Assembly: GCF_900291015.1 (NCBI RefSeq)
Contig: NZ_OLKL01000046.1
Coordinates: 1 to 58,214 of the forward strand
Length of the DNA: 58,214 bases
Direction of reading: 5' to 3'
Origin: Pseudomonas persica
GTDB taxonomy: Bacteria; Pseudomonadota; Gammaproteobacteria; Pseudomonadales; Pseudomonadaceae
Shown: one piece after another, positions 17,985-26,977 of the stretch
How positions within the stretch are numbered: the first letter of the stretch is position 1
Layout of the letters: every line of letters begins with the position of its first letter
The notes under the pieces: model-generated
Database searches by the model: none
The model's input: only the letters and a program-made list of their open reading frames with translations
What the model was told of the DNA's origin: nothing
Translations under genes and position numbers: made by a program

Positions 17985-17998
17985 TTGATCCAGATCAA
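17985..17998. promoter_or_regulatory. ANR/FNR box between cioA and an MFS gene
   Basis: TTGATCCAGATCAA is an exact match to the TTGAT-N4-ATCAA consensus. In Pseudomonas, ANR controls the cio genes. The box lies in a 345-bp gap that holds no gene and no other recognised signal, and could also serve the divergent MFS gene. Confidence 0.85.
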
Positions 17999-18183
17999 CG
18001 ATTGCTAGGAAGCATAGTCCTGAATGATCGGACAAGCCGTGTGGTTGATTGCCGCGTGACCGGTTGCCCCACCCCCCTTTCATGACGCGTGAAAAAGTGC
18101 CGAGCCCGGCAAACAGTAACCGTTTGTTACAAACAGATGATACGCTGCGCCCCCCTCTACTGCGCCGAGGCCCCTGGTTTCCG

Positions 18184-19404
18184 ATGTCCGATTCCGCACC
18201 GCAGTTGTTGCGTCACCATCGCCCTTTCCTGGCCTTCTGGCTGGCCCGCGTGTTCACCGCCAGCGGCTTCCAGATGCTCACCGTGGCCATTGGCTGGCAC
18301 CTCTACCAGTTGACCGGCAATGTGCTGGACCTGGGCCTGGTCGGCCTGGTCGAGTTCGTCCCACGGGTGCTGTTCATGCTGCACACCGGGCATGTCGCCG
18401 ACCGCTATGACCGGCGTAGGGTCGCTGCCCTGTGCCAGAGCCTGCAGGGGTTGATAGCCCTGGCACTGGCGCTGGGCAGCGCCACCGACAACGTCACCCC
18501 CGAGCTGATCTTCGCCCTCGCCTTCCTGCTCGGTGCCACGCGTTCGTTCGAAATGCCGGCGACCCAGGCGCTGCTGCCCAACGTGGTACCGACCGGGCTG
18601 TTCCCCCGCGCGGTGGCGGCTTCGGCCTCGGCCACCCAGGCGGCAACCATCGTGGCGCCGGCAGTGGGCGGTTTCCTGTATGCCTTTGGCAGCATCTGGG
18701 TATACGGCCCCACCGTGGCCCTGTATGCCATCGCCTGCGTGCTGACCCTGAGCCTGCAGGCACGCGGCCAGGTAGCCCAGCGCGGGCGTGCCAGCATCGA
18801 CTCGCTGCTGGCCGGTATCCGCTTCATCCGCAGCCGGCCCGACATCCTCGGTGCCATCTCGCTGGACCTGTTCGCCGTGCTGCTGGGCGGGGCCACCGCG
18901 CTGCTGCCGGTATTTGCCAAGGACATCCTGCTGACTGGCCCGCTGGGTCTCGGCCTGCTGCGCTCGGCGCCAGCGGTGGGGGCGTTGCTGATGTCGCTGT
19001 GGCTGGCGCGCTTCCCGTTCGAGCGCAACGTCGGGCGGACCATGTTCACGGCAGTGGGCGTGTTCGGCGTGGCGACCATCGCCTTCGGCCTGTCGACCTC
19101 GTTCTGGTTCTCGCTGGCAGTGCTGGTGGTGCTGGGCGCGGCAGACATGATCAGCATGGTCATCCGCGGCGCCTTCGTGCAGTTGGAGACACCGGATGAA
19201 ATGCGCGGGCGGGTGAGCGCGGTGAACGGCTTGTTCATTGGTGCCTCGAACCAGCTCGGCGAGTTCGAATCTGGGGTTACGGCGCACTGGTTTGGGACGG
19301 TGCCGGCGGTGGTACTGGGCGGGGTGGGCACTTTGCTGGTGACTGGGGTGTGGATAAGACTGTTCCCCACACTGGCCAAGCGCGATCGGTTGCATAACGG
19401 TTGA
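18184..19404 (+). CDS. MFS exporter, EntS-like
   Basis: Major facilitator of 406 aa with 12 predicted helices. The family loop motif appears as GHVADRYDRRRV near residue 65. Sequence style (FWLARVFTASGFQML...TVAIGWHLY) matches the MFS_3/EntS group, which includes siderophore and drug exporters; no siderophore gene is near, so the substrate is open. The start at 18184 (MSDSAPQ) is chosen because the 45 residues upstream look non-coding. Confidence 0.85.
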   Translation: MSDSAPQLLRHHRPFLAFWLARVFTASGFQMLTVAIGWHLYQLTGNVLDLGLVGLVEFVPRVLFMLHTGHVADRYDRRRVAALCQSLQGLIALALALGSATDNVTPELIFALAFLLGATRSFEMPATQALLPNVVPTGLFPRAVAASASATQAATIVAPAVGGFLYAFGSIWVYGPTVALYAIACVLTLSLQARGQVAQRGRASIDSLLAGIRFIRSRPDILGAISLDLFAVLLGGATALLPVFAKDILLTGPLGLGLLRSAPAVGALLMSLWLARFPFERNVGRTMFTAVGVFGVATIAFGLSTSFWFSLAVLVVLGAADMISMVIRGAFVQLETPDEMRGRVSAVNGLFIGASNQLGEFESGVTAHWFGTVPAVVLGGVGTLLVTGVWIRLFPTLAKRDRLHNG

Positions 19405-19411
19405 TCTGTAG

Positions 19412-19521
19412 CCTGTACCGGCCCTTTCGCGGGTAAACCCGCTCCCACAAGGACCGCGCCGCCATCAGGCCTGGTGGGGTACCTGTGGGAGCGGGTTCAC
19501 CCGCGAAGAGGCCGGCACAGG
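19412..19521. repeat. REP pair, inverted
   Basis: Two REPs with GCGGGTAAACCCGC and GCGGGTTCACCCGC cores in opposite orientation. Confidence 0.85.
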
Positions 19522-19656
19522 GAAAAAATTACCATTCCCCAACGGCCATAGGCCCCCGCCAGGCATGCTGGTATGATGCGCGGCTTTTTTCCGCCCCGCA
19601 CAAAACCACGGCAACCGGTACGGTCTGTGCTTTGCTGATGGGGTCGATACATTCAT

Positions 19657-19671
19657 GGCGCCGGGGGCGCC
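19657..19671 (+). promoter_or_regulatory. Small GC hairpin before the AzgA-type gene start
   Basis: GGCGCC-GGG-GGCGCC sits just ahead of the GGGGAG ribosome site of the next gene and could limit ribosome access. The structure is clear; the role is speculative. Confidence 0.3.
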
Positions 19672-19684
19672 TTGGGGAGCGGGC

Positions 19685-20980
19685 ATGCTGGAAAGGCTGT
19701 TTCAACTAAAAGCACACAACACCAATGTGCGCACCGAGATTCTCGCGGGCGTCACCACCTTCCTGGCCATGGCCTACATCCTGTTCGTCAACCCGAGCAT
19801 CCTCGGCGAGACCGGCATGGATAAGGGCGCGATCTTCGTCGCCACCTGCCTGGCAGCGGCCATCGGCTCCACCACCATGGGCCTGATCGCCAACTACCCG
19901 ATCGCCCTGGCGCCGGGCATGGGCCTGAACGCGTTCTTCACCTACACCGTGGTCCTGCACATGGGCCACACCTGGCAGGTGGCACTGGGCGCGGTGTTCC
20001 TCTCGGCGGTGATGTTCTTCCTGCTGTCGATCTTCCGCATCCGCGAATGGATCGTGAACAGCATCCCGCTGCCGCTGCGTTCGGCCATCGCCGCCGGTAT
20101 CGGCCTGTTCCTGGCGCTGATCGCCCTGCATAACGCGGGCATCGTCGTCGATAACCCAGCCACCCTGGTGGGCCTGGGCGACCTCAAGCAACCGGCACCG
20201 ATCCTCGCCACCCTGGGCTTCTTCCTGATTGTCGGCCTGGAGTCGCTGAAAGTGCGCGGTGCGGTGCTGATCGGCATTCTTGCCGTGACCATCGCCTCGA
20301 TCATGATGGGCGTGACCCCATTCGGCGGTATCGTCTCGATGCCACCATCGCTGGCCCCGACCTTCCTGCAGCTGGACATCGCCGGCGCGCTGGACGTGGG
20401 CCTGGTCAGCGTGATCTTCGCCTTCCTGTTCGTCGACCTGTTCGACAACTCCGGCACCCTGATCGGCGTGGCCAAGCGCGCCGGGCTGATGGGCAAGGAC
20501 GGCCACATGCCGAAGATGGGCCGTGCCCTGATCGCCGACAGCACCGCAGCCATGGCCGGCTCCCTGCTGGGCACCTCGACCACCACCAGCTACATCGAAT
20601 CTGCCGCAGGCGTGAGCGCCGGTGGCCGCACCGGCCTGACCGCCATCGTGGTCGCCGTGCTGTTCCTGCTGGCACTGTTCTTCGCTCCGCTGGCCGGTAG
20701 CGTGCCGGCCTTCGCCACTGCTCCGGCGCTGCTGTTCGTCGCGGTGCTGATGGCTTCGGGCCTGGCGGAAATAAACTGGGACGACGTCACCGAAGCCGCA
20801 CCGGTGGTGGTGACCGCCCTGGCCATGCCGCTGACCTACTCGATCGCCAACGGCATCGCCTTCGGCTTCATCTCCTGGACCGCCGTCAAGCTGATCTCCG
20901 GTCGCCACCGCGACCTGAACCCGGCCCTGGTGATCCTTTCCATCCTGTTCGTCATCAAGCTGGGCTGGTTCAACGCATGA
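19685..20980 (+). CDS. AzgA-family adenine/guanine/hypoxanthine permease
   Basis: A 431-aa inner-membrane carrier. Signatures include EILAGVTTFLAMAYILFVNP, NYPIALAPGMGLNAFF near residue 75 and LLGTSTTTSYIESAAGVSAGGRTGLT near residue 300. These belong to the AzgA branch that imports hypoxanthine, guanine or adenine by proton symport. The start MLERLF at 19685 follows GGGGAG; the longer frame reads through a hairpin. Its stop overlaps the trmA start by 4 nt. Confidence 0.92.
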   Translation: MLERLFQLKAHNTNVRTEILAGVTTFLAMAYILFVNPSILGETGMDKGAIFVATCLAAAIGSTTMGLIANYPIALAPGMGLNAFFTYTVVLHMGHTWQVALGAVFLSAVMFFLLSIFRIREWIVNSIPLPLRSAIAAGIGLFLALIALHNAGIVVDNPATLVGLGDLKQPAPILATLGFFLIVGLESLKVRGAVLIGILAVTIASIMMGVTPFGGIVSMPPSLAPTFLQLDIAGALDVGLVSVIFAFLFVDLFDNSGTLIGVAKRAGLMGKDGHMPKMGRALIADSTAAMAGSLLGTSTTTSYIESAAGVSAGGRTGLTAIVVAVLFLLALFFAPLAGSVPAFATAPALLFVAVLMASGLAEINWDDVTEAAPVVVTALAMPLTYSIANGIAFGFISWTAVKLISGRHRDLNPALVILSILFVIKLGWFNA

Positions 20981-22062
20981 GTGCTGCTTTCGACCCCTCC
21001 TCCTACACCACCCAGCTGGACGCCAAGGTGGCCCGGCTGCGCGAGCTGCTGGCGCCGTTCGGTGCGCCGGAGCCGGCTGTTTTCGACTCGCCGCGCGAGC
21101 ATTACCGCCTGCGCGCCGAATTCCGCCTGTGGCGCGAAGATGGCCAGCGCCACTACGCCATGTTCGCCCCGGGCGAGAAGCACAAGGCGATCCTGATCGA
21201 CGACTTCCCGATTGCCAGCCAGCGCATCAACGAGTTGATGCCACGCCTCAAGGCGGCTTGGCAGGCCAGTGAAGAACTCGGCAACCGGCTGTTCCAGGTA
21301 GAGTTTCTCACCACCTTGGCTGGCGATGCCATGGTCACGATGTGCTATCACCGCCCGCTGGACGAGGCCTGGGAAGTGGCTGCACGGCAGTTGGCTGGCG
21401 AGCTGGGCGTAAGCGTGATTGGCCGTTCCAAGGGCAAACGCCTGGTAATCGGCCGCGACTACGCAGTGGAAAAACTCGACGTGGCCGGCCGCGTATTCAG
21501 CTATCGGCAGCCGGAAGGCGCATTTACCCAACCGAACGGCGCGGTGAACCAGAAGATGCTGAGTTGGGCCTTCGAGGCCATCGGCGAGCGCGAAGACGAC
21601 CTGCTGGAGCTGTATTGCGGCAATGGCAACTTCACCCTGCCGCTGGCCACCCGCGTGCGTCAGGTGCTGGCTACCGAGATCAGCAAGACGTCGGTCAATG
21701 CCGCGTTGAGCAACCTCGACGAGAACGCTGTGGATAACGTGCGGCTGGTACGCCTGTCGGCGGAAGAACTGACCCAGGCACTGAATGAGGTGCGACCGTT
21801 CCGGCGCCTGGAGGGCATCGACCTGAAGGGCTATGAGTTCGGCACGGTGTTCGTCGACCCGCCGCGCGCCGGAATGGACCCGGATACCTGCGAGCTGACC
21901 CGGCGTTTCGAGCGGATCCTGTACATCTCGTGCAACCCGGAGACGCTGGCGGCGAACATTGCCCAGTTGCAGGACACCCACCGCATCGAGCGCTGTGCGT
22001 TGTTTGACCAGTTCCCCTATACCCATCATATGGAAAGTGGGGTTCTGCTGGTTCGGCGTTGA
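20977..22062 (+). CDS. trmA: tRNA (uracil-54-C5)-methyltransferase TrmA
   Basis: A 361-aa enzyme that makes ribothymidine at position 54 of tRNA. The SAM motif ELYCGNGNFTLPLA is near residue 210, and the catalytic Cys lies in YISCNPETLAANI near residue 315. The PPRAGMD motif precedes it. The ATG overlaps the permease stop (ATGA), so translation is coupled. Confidence 0.96.
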   Translation: MSAAFDPSSYTTQLDAKVARLRELLAPFGAPEPAVFDSPREHYRLRAEFRLWREDGQRHYAMFAPGEKHKAILIDDFPIASQRINELMPRLKAAWQASEELGNRLFQVEFLTTLAGDAMVTMCYHRPLDEAWEVAARQLAGELGVSVIGRSKGKRLVIGRDYAVEKLDVAGRVFSYRQPEGAFTQPNGAVNQKMLSWAFEAIGEREDDLLELYCGNGNFTLPLATRVRQVLATEISKTSVNAALSNLDENAVDNVRLVRLSAEELTQALNEVRPFRRLEGIDLKGYEFGTVFVDPPRAGMDPDTCELTRRFERILYISCNPETLAANIAQLQDTHRIERCALFDQFPYTHHMESGVLLVRR

Positions 22063-22072
22063 CCGGTAGATT

Positions 22073-22183
22073 GCCGGGGCCGCTTTGCGGCCCTTTCGCG
22101 ACACAAGGCCGCTCCCACAAAGGCCTGCGTACGCCGATCAATGTGGGGGCCTTGTGTCGCGATGGGCTGCAGAGCAGCCCCAG
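22073..22183. repeat. REP pair, inverted
   Basis: Two REPs of the GCGGCCTTGTGTCGCGA subtype between the convergent trmA and pcaG genes. Confidence 0.85.
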
Positions 22184-22192
22184 TGGCTTGAA

Positions 22193-22798
22193 TCAGAAAT
22201 CGAAGAAGACTGTCTCCCCTTCCCCCTGAATACGGATATCGAAGCGATACGCCGTCTTCCCGTCCACCTCACAACGCTTGGCCAGCAAGGTCTCGCGCCG
22301 CTGCGGCTGCTCGATCAGGTTGAGCACCGGGCACTTGGCATTGGCCTCGGCCTCGTCATCGAAATACAGCCGTGTGTGCAGGTGGATGTTGATCCCCCGG
22401 GCAAACAGGCTGATGTTGATGTGCGGCGCCATCGGCACGCCAGCAGCATTGTTCACCACACCCGGCTTGATCGTGTGCAGGGTCCACTCACCAGCATCGA
22501 AGGTGGTCGCAGTGCGGCCAAAGCTGTTGAAGGCGTTTTCCAGGTTGTAGGCATCCTGGTACTCGCCGTTGGCGTCGGCTTGCCACACTTCGAGGAACGA
22601 GTCGCGCACCAGGTGGCCATTACCGTCATACACCTGGCCGATCAGCAGGATGTGCTCGCCTGGCGCGTCCGGCTTGGCCAGGCGGTTCCAGATTTCCTGG
22701 TCGCGGGTCGGGTTGCCGGCCGCTTCCAGGGCCAGGCCGATGTGCACGTAGGGGCCGGCGGTCTGCGAAGGGGTTTCCGGCAGCAGTTCGATTGGCAT
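22193..22798 (-). CDS. pcaG: Protocatechuate 3,4-dioxygenase alpha subunit
   Basis: A 201-aa subunit of the intradiol dioxygenase that opens protocatechuate to beta-carboxymuconate, the entry of the beta-ketoadipate pathway. It begins MPIELLPETPSQTAGPYVHIG, the usual alpha start, and lacks the iron ligands that sit in PcaH. It is separated from pcaH by 10 bp. Confidence 0.97.
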   Translation of the reverse strand: MPIELLPETPSQTAGPYVHIGLALEAAGNPTRDQEIWNRLAKPDAPGEHILLIGQVYDGNGHLVRDSFLEVWQADANGEYQDAYNLENAFNSFGRTATTFDAGEWTLHTIKPGVVNNAAGVPMAPHINISLFARGINIHLHTRLYFDDEAEANAKCPVLNLIEQPQRRETLLAKRCEVDGKTAYRFDIRIQGEGETVFFDF

Positions 22799-22808
22799 GG
22801 CGGGGTCC

Positions 22809-23528
22809 TCAGCAGTTTTCGAAGTGGGTCTTGCGCTGGCCACGCAGCACGATGTCGAAGCGGTAGGCCAGGCAGTCCATCGGGTTGGCGTTGCTCATGT
22901 CGAGCTTGGCGATCAACTGCTGCACGGCTTGCGGGTTGGCGATCGACTTGACGATCGGGCACATCGGGATCAGCGGGTCACCCTCGAAGTACAGCTGGGT
23001 GATCAGCTTGGTGGCGATCGACGGGCCGCTGATGGCGAAGTGGATGTGCGCCGGGCGCCAGTCGTTCGGGCCGTTGCGCCATGGGTACGGGCCCGGCTTG
23101 ATGGTGCGGAAGCTGTAGTAGCCGTCACGGTCGGTCAGGCAGCGGCCGACGCCGCCGAAGTTCGGGTCCAGCGGTGCCAGGTAGCGGTCGTTCTTGTGAC
23201 GGTAGCGGCCGCCGGCGTTGGCCTGCCACATTTCCACCAGGGTGTTCGGCACAGGCTTGCCGTACTGGTCGACCACACGGCCGGCGACGATGATGCGCTC
23301 ACCGATCGGCAAGCCGCCGTTGTTGAAGTTCAGCAGCAGGTCATGGTCGTGGGCGCCGAAGCCCAGATGAGAAAAGTCCGGGCCGGTGGTTTCGCTGATC
23401 GACTGCGGGATGCTGACCAGCGCCTGGCGCGGCGAGCGGGCAACGGACGTCTTGTAGTCAGGCGTAAGGGCTTTCGGGTGCCAGTTGCGATCACGGATCA
23501 CGAAGCGGCTGTTGTCCTGGGCGGGCAT
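22809..23528 (-). CDS. pcaH: Protocatechuate 3,4-dioxygenase beta subunit
   Basis: A 239-aa catalytic subunit carrying the Fe(III) site: tyrosines in NDRYLAPLD and GPYPWRNG, and histidines in RPAHIHFAIS. The substrate-binding GRYRHKNDRY segment is intact. The start MPAQDNSRF at 23528 matches the family. It heads the pcaHG operon, and a PcaQ-like palindrome lies about 130 bp upstream. Confidence 0.97.
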   Translation of the reverse strand: MPAQDNSRFVIRDRNWHPKALTPDYKTSVARSPRQALVSIPQSISETTGPDFSHLGFGAHDHDLLLNFNNGGLPIGERIIVAGRVVDQYGKPVPNTLVEMWQANAGGRYRHKNDRYLAPLDPNFGGVGRCLTDRDGYYSFRTIKPGPYPWRNGPNDWRPAHIHFAISGPSIATKLITQLYFEGDPLIPMCPIVKSIANPQAVQQLIAKLDMSNANPMDCLAYRFDIVLRGQRKTHFENC

Positions 23529-23569
23529 GCCGGTTTCCTCTCTTGGAATTATGGAAATGCGAGGGGGGC

Positions 23570-23608
23570 TTCTTCGAAACCCTGCCGCGGGCAAGCCCGC
23601 TCCCACAT
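23570..23608. repeat. Degenerate REP (single)
   Basis: A GCGGGCAAGCCCGC core with TCCCACA on one side only, in the pcaH leader. Confidence 0.7.
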
Positions 23609-23659
23609 GCAGTTTCGGACAGGTAGCAGGCAATGAATATTGAAATCAGGCACTTCAAA

Positions 23660-23677
23660 CATAACCATTTGGTTATG
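23660..23677. promoter_or_regulatory. PcaQ-like operator upstream of pcaHG
   Basis: CATAACC-ATTT-GGTTATG is a perfect 7-bp inverted repeat with a 4-nt spacer. It matches the ATAACC-N4-GGTTAA box described for the LysR activator PcaQ of rhizobial pca operons. It lies between pcaH and the divergent metallopeptidase gene. Confidence 0.65.
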
Positions 23678-23755
23678 GATAAACACCTTAGCCTGACACT
23701 CACCGCCGTCGTGGACTAATCTTTGTCTTCTTGTTTCACGCTCCGGAGAGCATTC

Positions 23756-24643
23756 ATGGATTGGCGAAAAGGCCGACGCAGCGACAATGTGGTCGATGCT
23801 CGAGGTGAAGGTGGTGGTGGCGGCATGCGCTTCGGCGGCGGCAAGGGGCTGGGGCTTGGCGCGGTGCTGCTGATCGTCGGCATCGGCTGGCTCACCGGCC
23901 AGGACCCATTGCAGATTCTTGGCCAGCTCGCTGGCCAGATGGAGCAGCAACAACAGCAAGCGCCCAGCAGCGCGGGCGGCAAGGCCCCGCCGGCCAACGA
24001 CCAGCAGGCCGAGTTCGTCGCCTCGATCCTGGGCGACACCGAAGACACCTGGAAAGCCCTGTTCGCCGAAGGCGGCAAGCAGTACCGCGACCCCAAACTG
24101 GTGCTGTTCAGCGGCCAGGTCAATTCGGCCTGTGGCTTTGCCTCGGCGGCGGTGGGGCCGTTCTACTGCCCGGCCGACCAGCGGGTTTACCTGGACATGT
24201 CGTTCTTCCGCGAAATGGAAACCCGCTTCGCCGCCGCCGGCGACTTTGCCCAGGCCTACGTGATCGCCCATGAAATCGGCCATCACGTGCAGACCCTGCT
24301 GGGCGTGTCGGCCAAGGTCGATGCCGCGCGCCGCAGTGGCCAGCGCATGGAAGGCGACAATGGCCTGCTGGTGCGCCAGGAGCTGCAGGCCGACTGCCTG
24401 GCCGGGGTATGGGCTTACCAGGCGCAGAAGCGCCTGAACTGGCTGGAGCCGGGCGACGTCGAAGAGGCGCTGAACGCGGCCAATGCGATTGGCGATGACC
24501 GTCTGCAGCAGCAAGGCCGCGGCCGCGTGGTGCCGGACTCGTTCACCCACGGCACCTCGGCACAGCGGGTGCGCTGGTTCAAGGCCGGGTTTGCCGAGGG
24601 TGAGGTGAACCGCTGCGATACCTTCAGTGCGCGTAACCTCTGA
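23756..24643 (+). CDS. Neutral zinc metallopeptidase, YpfJ family
   Basis: A 295-aa protein. A short charged N-terminus with a Gly-rich stretch is followed by one membrane helix (residues ~38-56), a Gln-rich linker, and the zinc peptidase domain with HEIGHHVQ near residue 177. The C-terminal FTHGTSAQRVRWFKAGF is a family hallmark. Its substrates are unknown. The start at 23756 follows GGAGAG; it is divergent from pcaHG. Confidence 0.9.
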   Translation: MDWRKGRRSDNVVDARGEGGGGGMRFGGGKGLGLGAVLLIVGIGWLTGQDPLQILGQLAGQMEQQQQQAPSSAGGKAPPANDQQAEFVASILGDTEDTWKALFAEGGKQYRDPKLVLFSGQVNSACGFASAAVGPFYCPADQRVYLDMSFFREMETRFAAAGDFAQAYVIAHEIGHHVQTLLGVSAKVDAARRSGQRMEGDNGLLVRQELQADCLAGVWAYQAQKRLNWLEPGDVEEALNAANAIGDDRLQQQGRGRVVPDSFTHGTSAQRVRWFKAGFAEGEVNRCDTFSARNL

Positions 24644-24669
24644 TACCCCGTCCACAGGCTGGCGCGGTC

Positions 24670-24758
24670 ATTGTGGGAGCGGCTTGAGCCGCGAACACCG
24701 GCAAAGCCGGTGCCATCCACCGCGTCGCCTGCTTCGCGGGTGACCCCGCTCCCACAGG
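24670..24758. repeat. REP pair, inverted
   Basis: Two REPs with GCGGCTTGAGCCGC and GCGGGTGACCCCGC cores flanking an ACACCGGCAAAGCCGGTG hairpin. The remaining 180 bp before mcpS show nothing else recognisable. Confidence 0.8.
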
Positions 24759-24940
24759 GTTTGCGCAAGCATTGGGATCTTGAGCAGGACAATTGATCCG
24801 CCAACCCATCTTTTGCTGAAAAAGCGTTTCAGCTTCCCCCATCACTGCCGATAACCCCTGCACGAATCAGCGGGCATCCAGAACAACAACGCCTGGCGAT
24901 CGAAGATCAATCGAGCGAAAACAACTTCTGGAGAGCGTGC

Positions 24941-26860
24941 ATGAACAGCTGGTTCGCCAACATCAGCGTCAACCTCAAACTCGGCCTGGGCTTCGGCCTG
25001 GTGCTGATCCTCACCGGACTGCTGGCCCTGACCGGCTGGACCAGCCTCGGCAGCCTGATCGACCGCAGCAACTGGATGGGCGATATCGGCCAGCTCAACA
25101 AGCACCTGACCGACCTGCGCATTGCCCGCCTGCAGTACATGATCGCCAATGGCGACGATGCCGCCGCCGCCAACACCCAGGCCAGGCTGGACGCCTTCAG
25201 CAAGCAGCAAGCCTACCTGGCGAACACCTTCAAGAGCCCGGAAAACATCAAGCTGCTGGGTGAGCTGGGCGAAACCATCAGCGCCTACAAGGTGTCGCTG
25301 AACAAGATGCGCCAGGGCTACGACGCCAGCCGCACCGCGCGCACGGCCATGGACGGCTCGGCCAGCCAGGCCGACCAGGACATGGACGCCCTCAGCCAGG
25401 AAGTCATGGCACGCCCCGAAGCCGACAGCGTGCGCCTGGCCCAGTACCAGCTGATCAGCAAGGCTCGCCAGCAACTGCTGCAGGTGCGCATCGATGTTCG
25501 CGGCTACATTGCCGACAACAGCACCGCCAACGAGCAGGCCGCCCTGCGCCAGCTGGACGCAGCCCTGGCCGGAATCGACAACCTCAAACGCCAGTTGCCC
25601 GCCGAAGATACGCGCCTGCAACAGTTCAAGGATTCGGTGCTGGCCTACCGTGACGCCGTACGCCAGTTCCGCGACGCGGTCGCCAACATCACTACCGCGC
25701 GCGCCGAAATGACCGTTCAGGGTGCCGACATCGTCAAGCGCAGCGATGCGCTGTACCAGATTCAGCTGCAGCGCCGCGACATCGAGAGCACCCAGGCCCG
25801 CAGCCTGCAGGCTATCGCCACCTTGCTGGCGCTGTTGGTCGGTGTACTGGCGGCCATCCTGATCACCCGCCAGATCACCCGTCCGTTGCACGACACCCTG
25901 GTGGCGGTGGAGAAGATCGCCAGCGGCGACCTTACCCAGCACCTGCGCGTTACCCGCCGCGACGAGCTGGGCGTGCTGCAGCAAGGCATCGCGCGCATGG
26001 GTACCACCCTGCGCGAATTGATCAGCGGCATCCGCGATGGCGTCACCCAGATTGCCAGCGCTGCCGAGGAGCTGTCGGCGGTGACCGAGCAGACCAGCGC
26101 CGGCGCCAACAGCCAGAAGGTCGAGACCGACCAGGTGGCCACCGCCATGCACGAAATGGCCGCTACTGTTCAGGAAGTGGCGCGCAATGCCGAACAGGCC
26201 TCACATGCCGCCACCGGTGCCGATGACGAAGCCCGAGCCGGCGACCGCGTGGTGGGCGAAGCAATTGGCCAGATCGAGCGTCTGGCCGAGGACATGCACC
26301 GCTCCACCGAGGCCATGAACCTGCTGCAGCAGGAAAGCCAGAAGATCGGCAGCGTGATGGACGTGATCAAGTCGGTGGCCGAACAGACCAACCTGCTGGC
26401 GCTGAACGCGGCGATCGAGGCAGCGCGTGCCGGCGAGGCCGGCCGTGGCTTTGCCGTGGTCGCCGACGAAGTGCGTGGCCTGGCCCAGCGCACGCAGAAA
26501 TCCACCGAAGAGATCGAAGAGCTGATCGCCAGCCTGCAGCATGGCACCCAGCAGGTGGCCAGCGCCATGCAGGGTAGCCGTACATTGACTGACAGCAGCG
26601 TTGAACTGGCACGCAAGGCAGGTGCGTCGCTGGGGAGCATTACCAGCACGGTGTCGAACATCCAGTCGATGAACCAGCAGATTGCCGCAGCGGCGGAGCA
26701 GCAGAGTGCGGTGGCGGAGGAGATCAGCCGCAGCATCCTGAATGTGCGCGATGTGTCGGAGCAGACGGCGGCGGCCAGTGACGAGACGGCAGCGTCCAGC
26801 GTGGAGCTGGCGCGCCTTGGCGGGCAGTTGCAGACGTTGGTCAGCCAGTTCCGCGTCTGA
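24941..26860 (+). CDS. mcpS: Methyl-accepting chemotaxis protein, McpS type
   Basis: A 639-aa chemoreceptor. TM1 is at residues ~12-32, a ~240-residue all-helical periplasmic domain follows (long helical-bimodular size), then TM2 at ~285-307, HAMP, and the signalling domain with the invariant hairpin tip ...EQTNLLALNAAIEAARAGE. Length, domain type and position between pcaHG/peptidase and ggt match McpS of P. putida, which senses TCA-cycle acids. The ligand is inferred from that match. GGAGAG precedes the start. Confidence 0.88.
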   Translation: MNSWFANISVNLKLGLGFGLVLILTGLLALTGWTSLGSLIDRSNWMGDIGQLNKHLTDLRIARLQYMIANGDDAAAANTQARLDAFSKQQAYLANTFKSPENIKLLGELGETISAYKVSLNKMRQGYDASRTARTAMDGSASQADQDMDALSQEVMARPEADSVRLAQYQLISKARQQLLQVRIDVRGYIADNSTANEQAALRQLDAALAGIDNLKRQLPAEDTRLQQFKDSVLAYRDAVRQFRDAVANITTARAEMTVQGADIVKRSDALYQIQLQRRDIESTQARSLQAIATLLALLVGVLAAILITRQITRPLHDTLVAVEKIASGDLTQHLRVTRRDELGVLQQGIARMGTTLRELISGIRDGVTQIASAAEELSAVTEQTSAGANSQKVETDQVATAMHEMAATVQEVARNAEQASHAATGADDEARAGDRVVGEAIGQIERLAEDMHRSTEAMNLLQQESQKIGSVMDVIKSVAEQTNLLALNAAIEAARAGEAGRGFAVVADEVRGLAQRTQKSTEEIEELIASLQHGTQQVASAMQGSRTLTDSSVELARKAGASLGSITSTVSNIQSMNQQIAAAAEQQSAVAEEISRSILNVRDVSEQTAAASDETAASSVELARLGGQLQTLVSQFRV

Positions 26861-26870
26861 CCGACAGACA

Positions 26871-26966
26871 GCATTCGCGGGTAAACCCGCTCCCACAGGT
26901 ACAGCGCAAGTTGCGACGGCTGCACCAATCCTGTGGGAGCGGGTTTACCCGCGAATGCGTCGGCAC
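26871..26966. repeat. REP pair, inverted
   Basis: Two REPs with GCGGGTAAACCCGC and GCGGGTTTACCCGC cores, both ending in CGCGAATGC, between convergent mcpS and ggt. Confidence 0.85.
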
Positions 26967-26977
26967 TGCCTACACAA

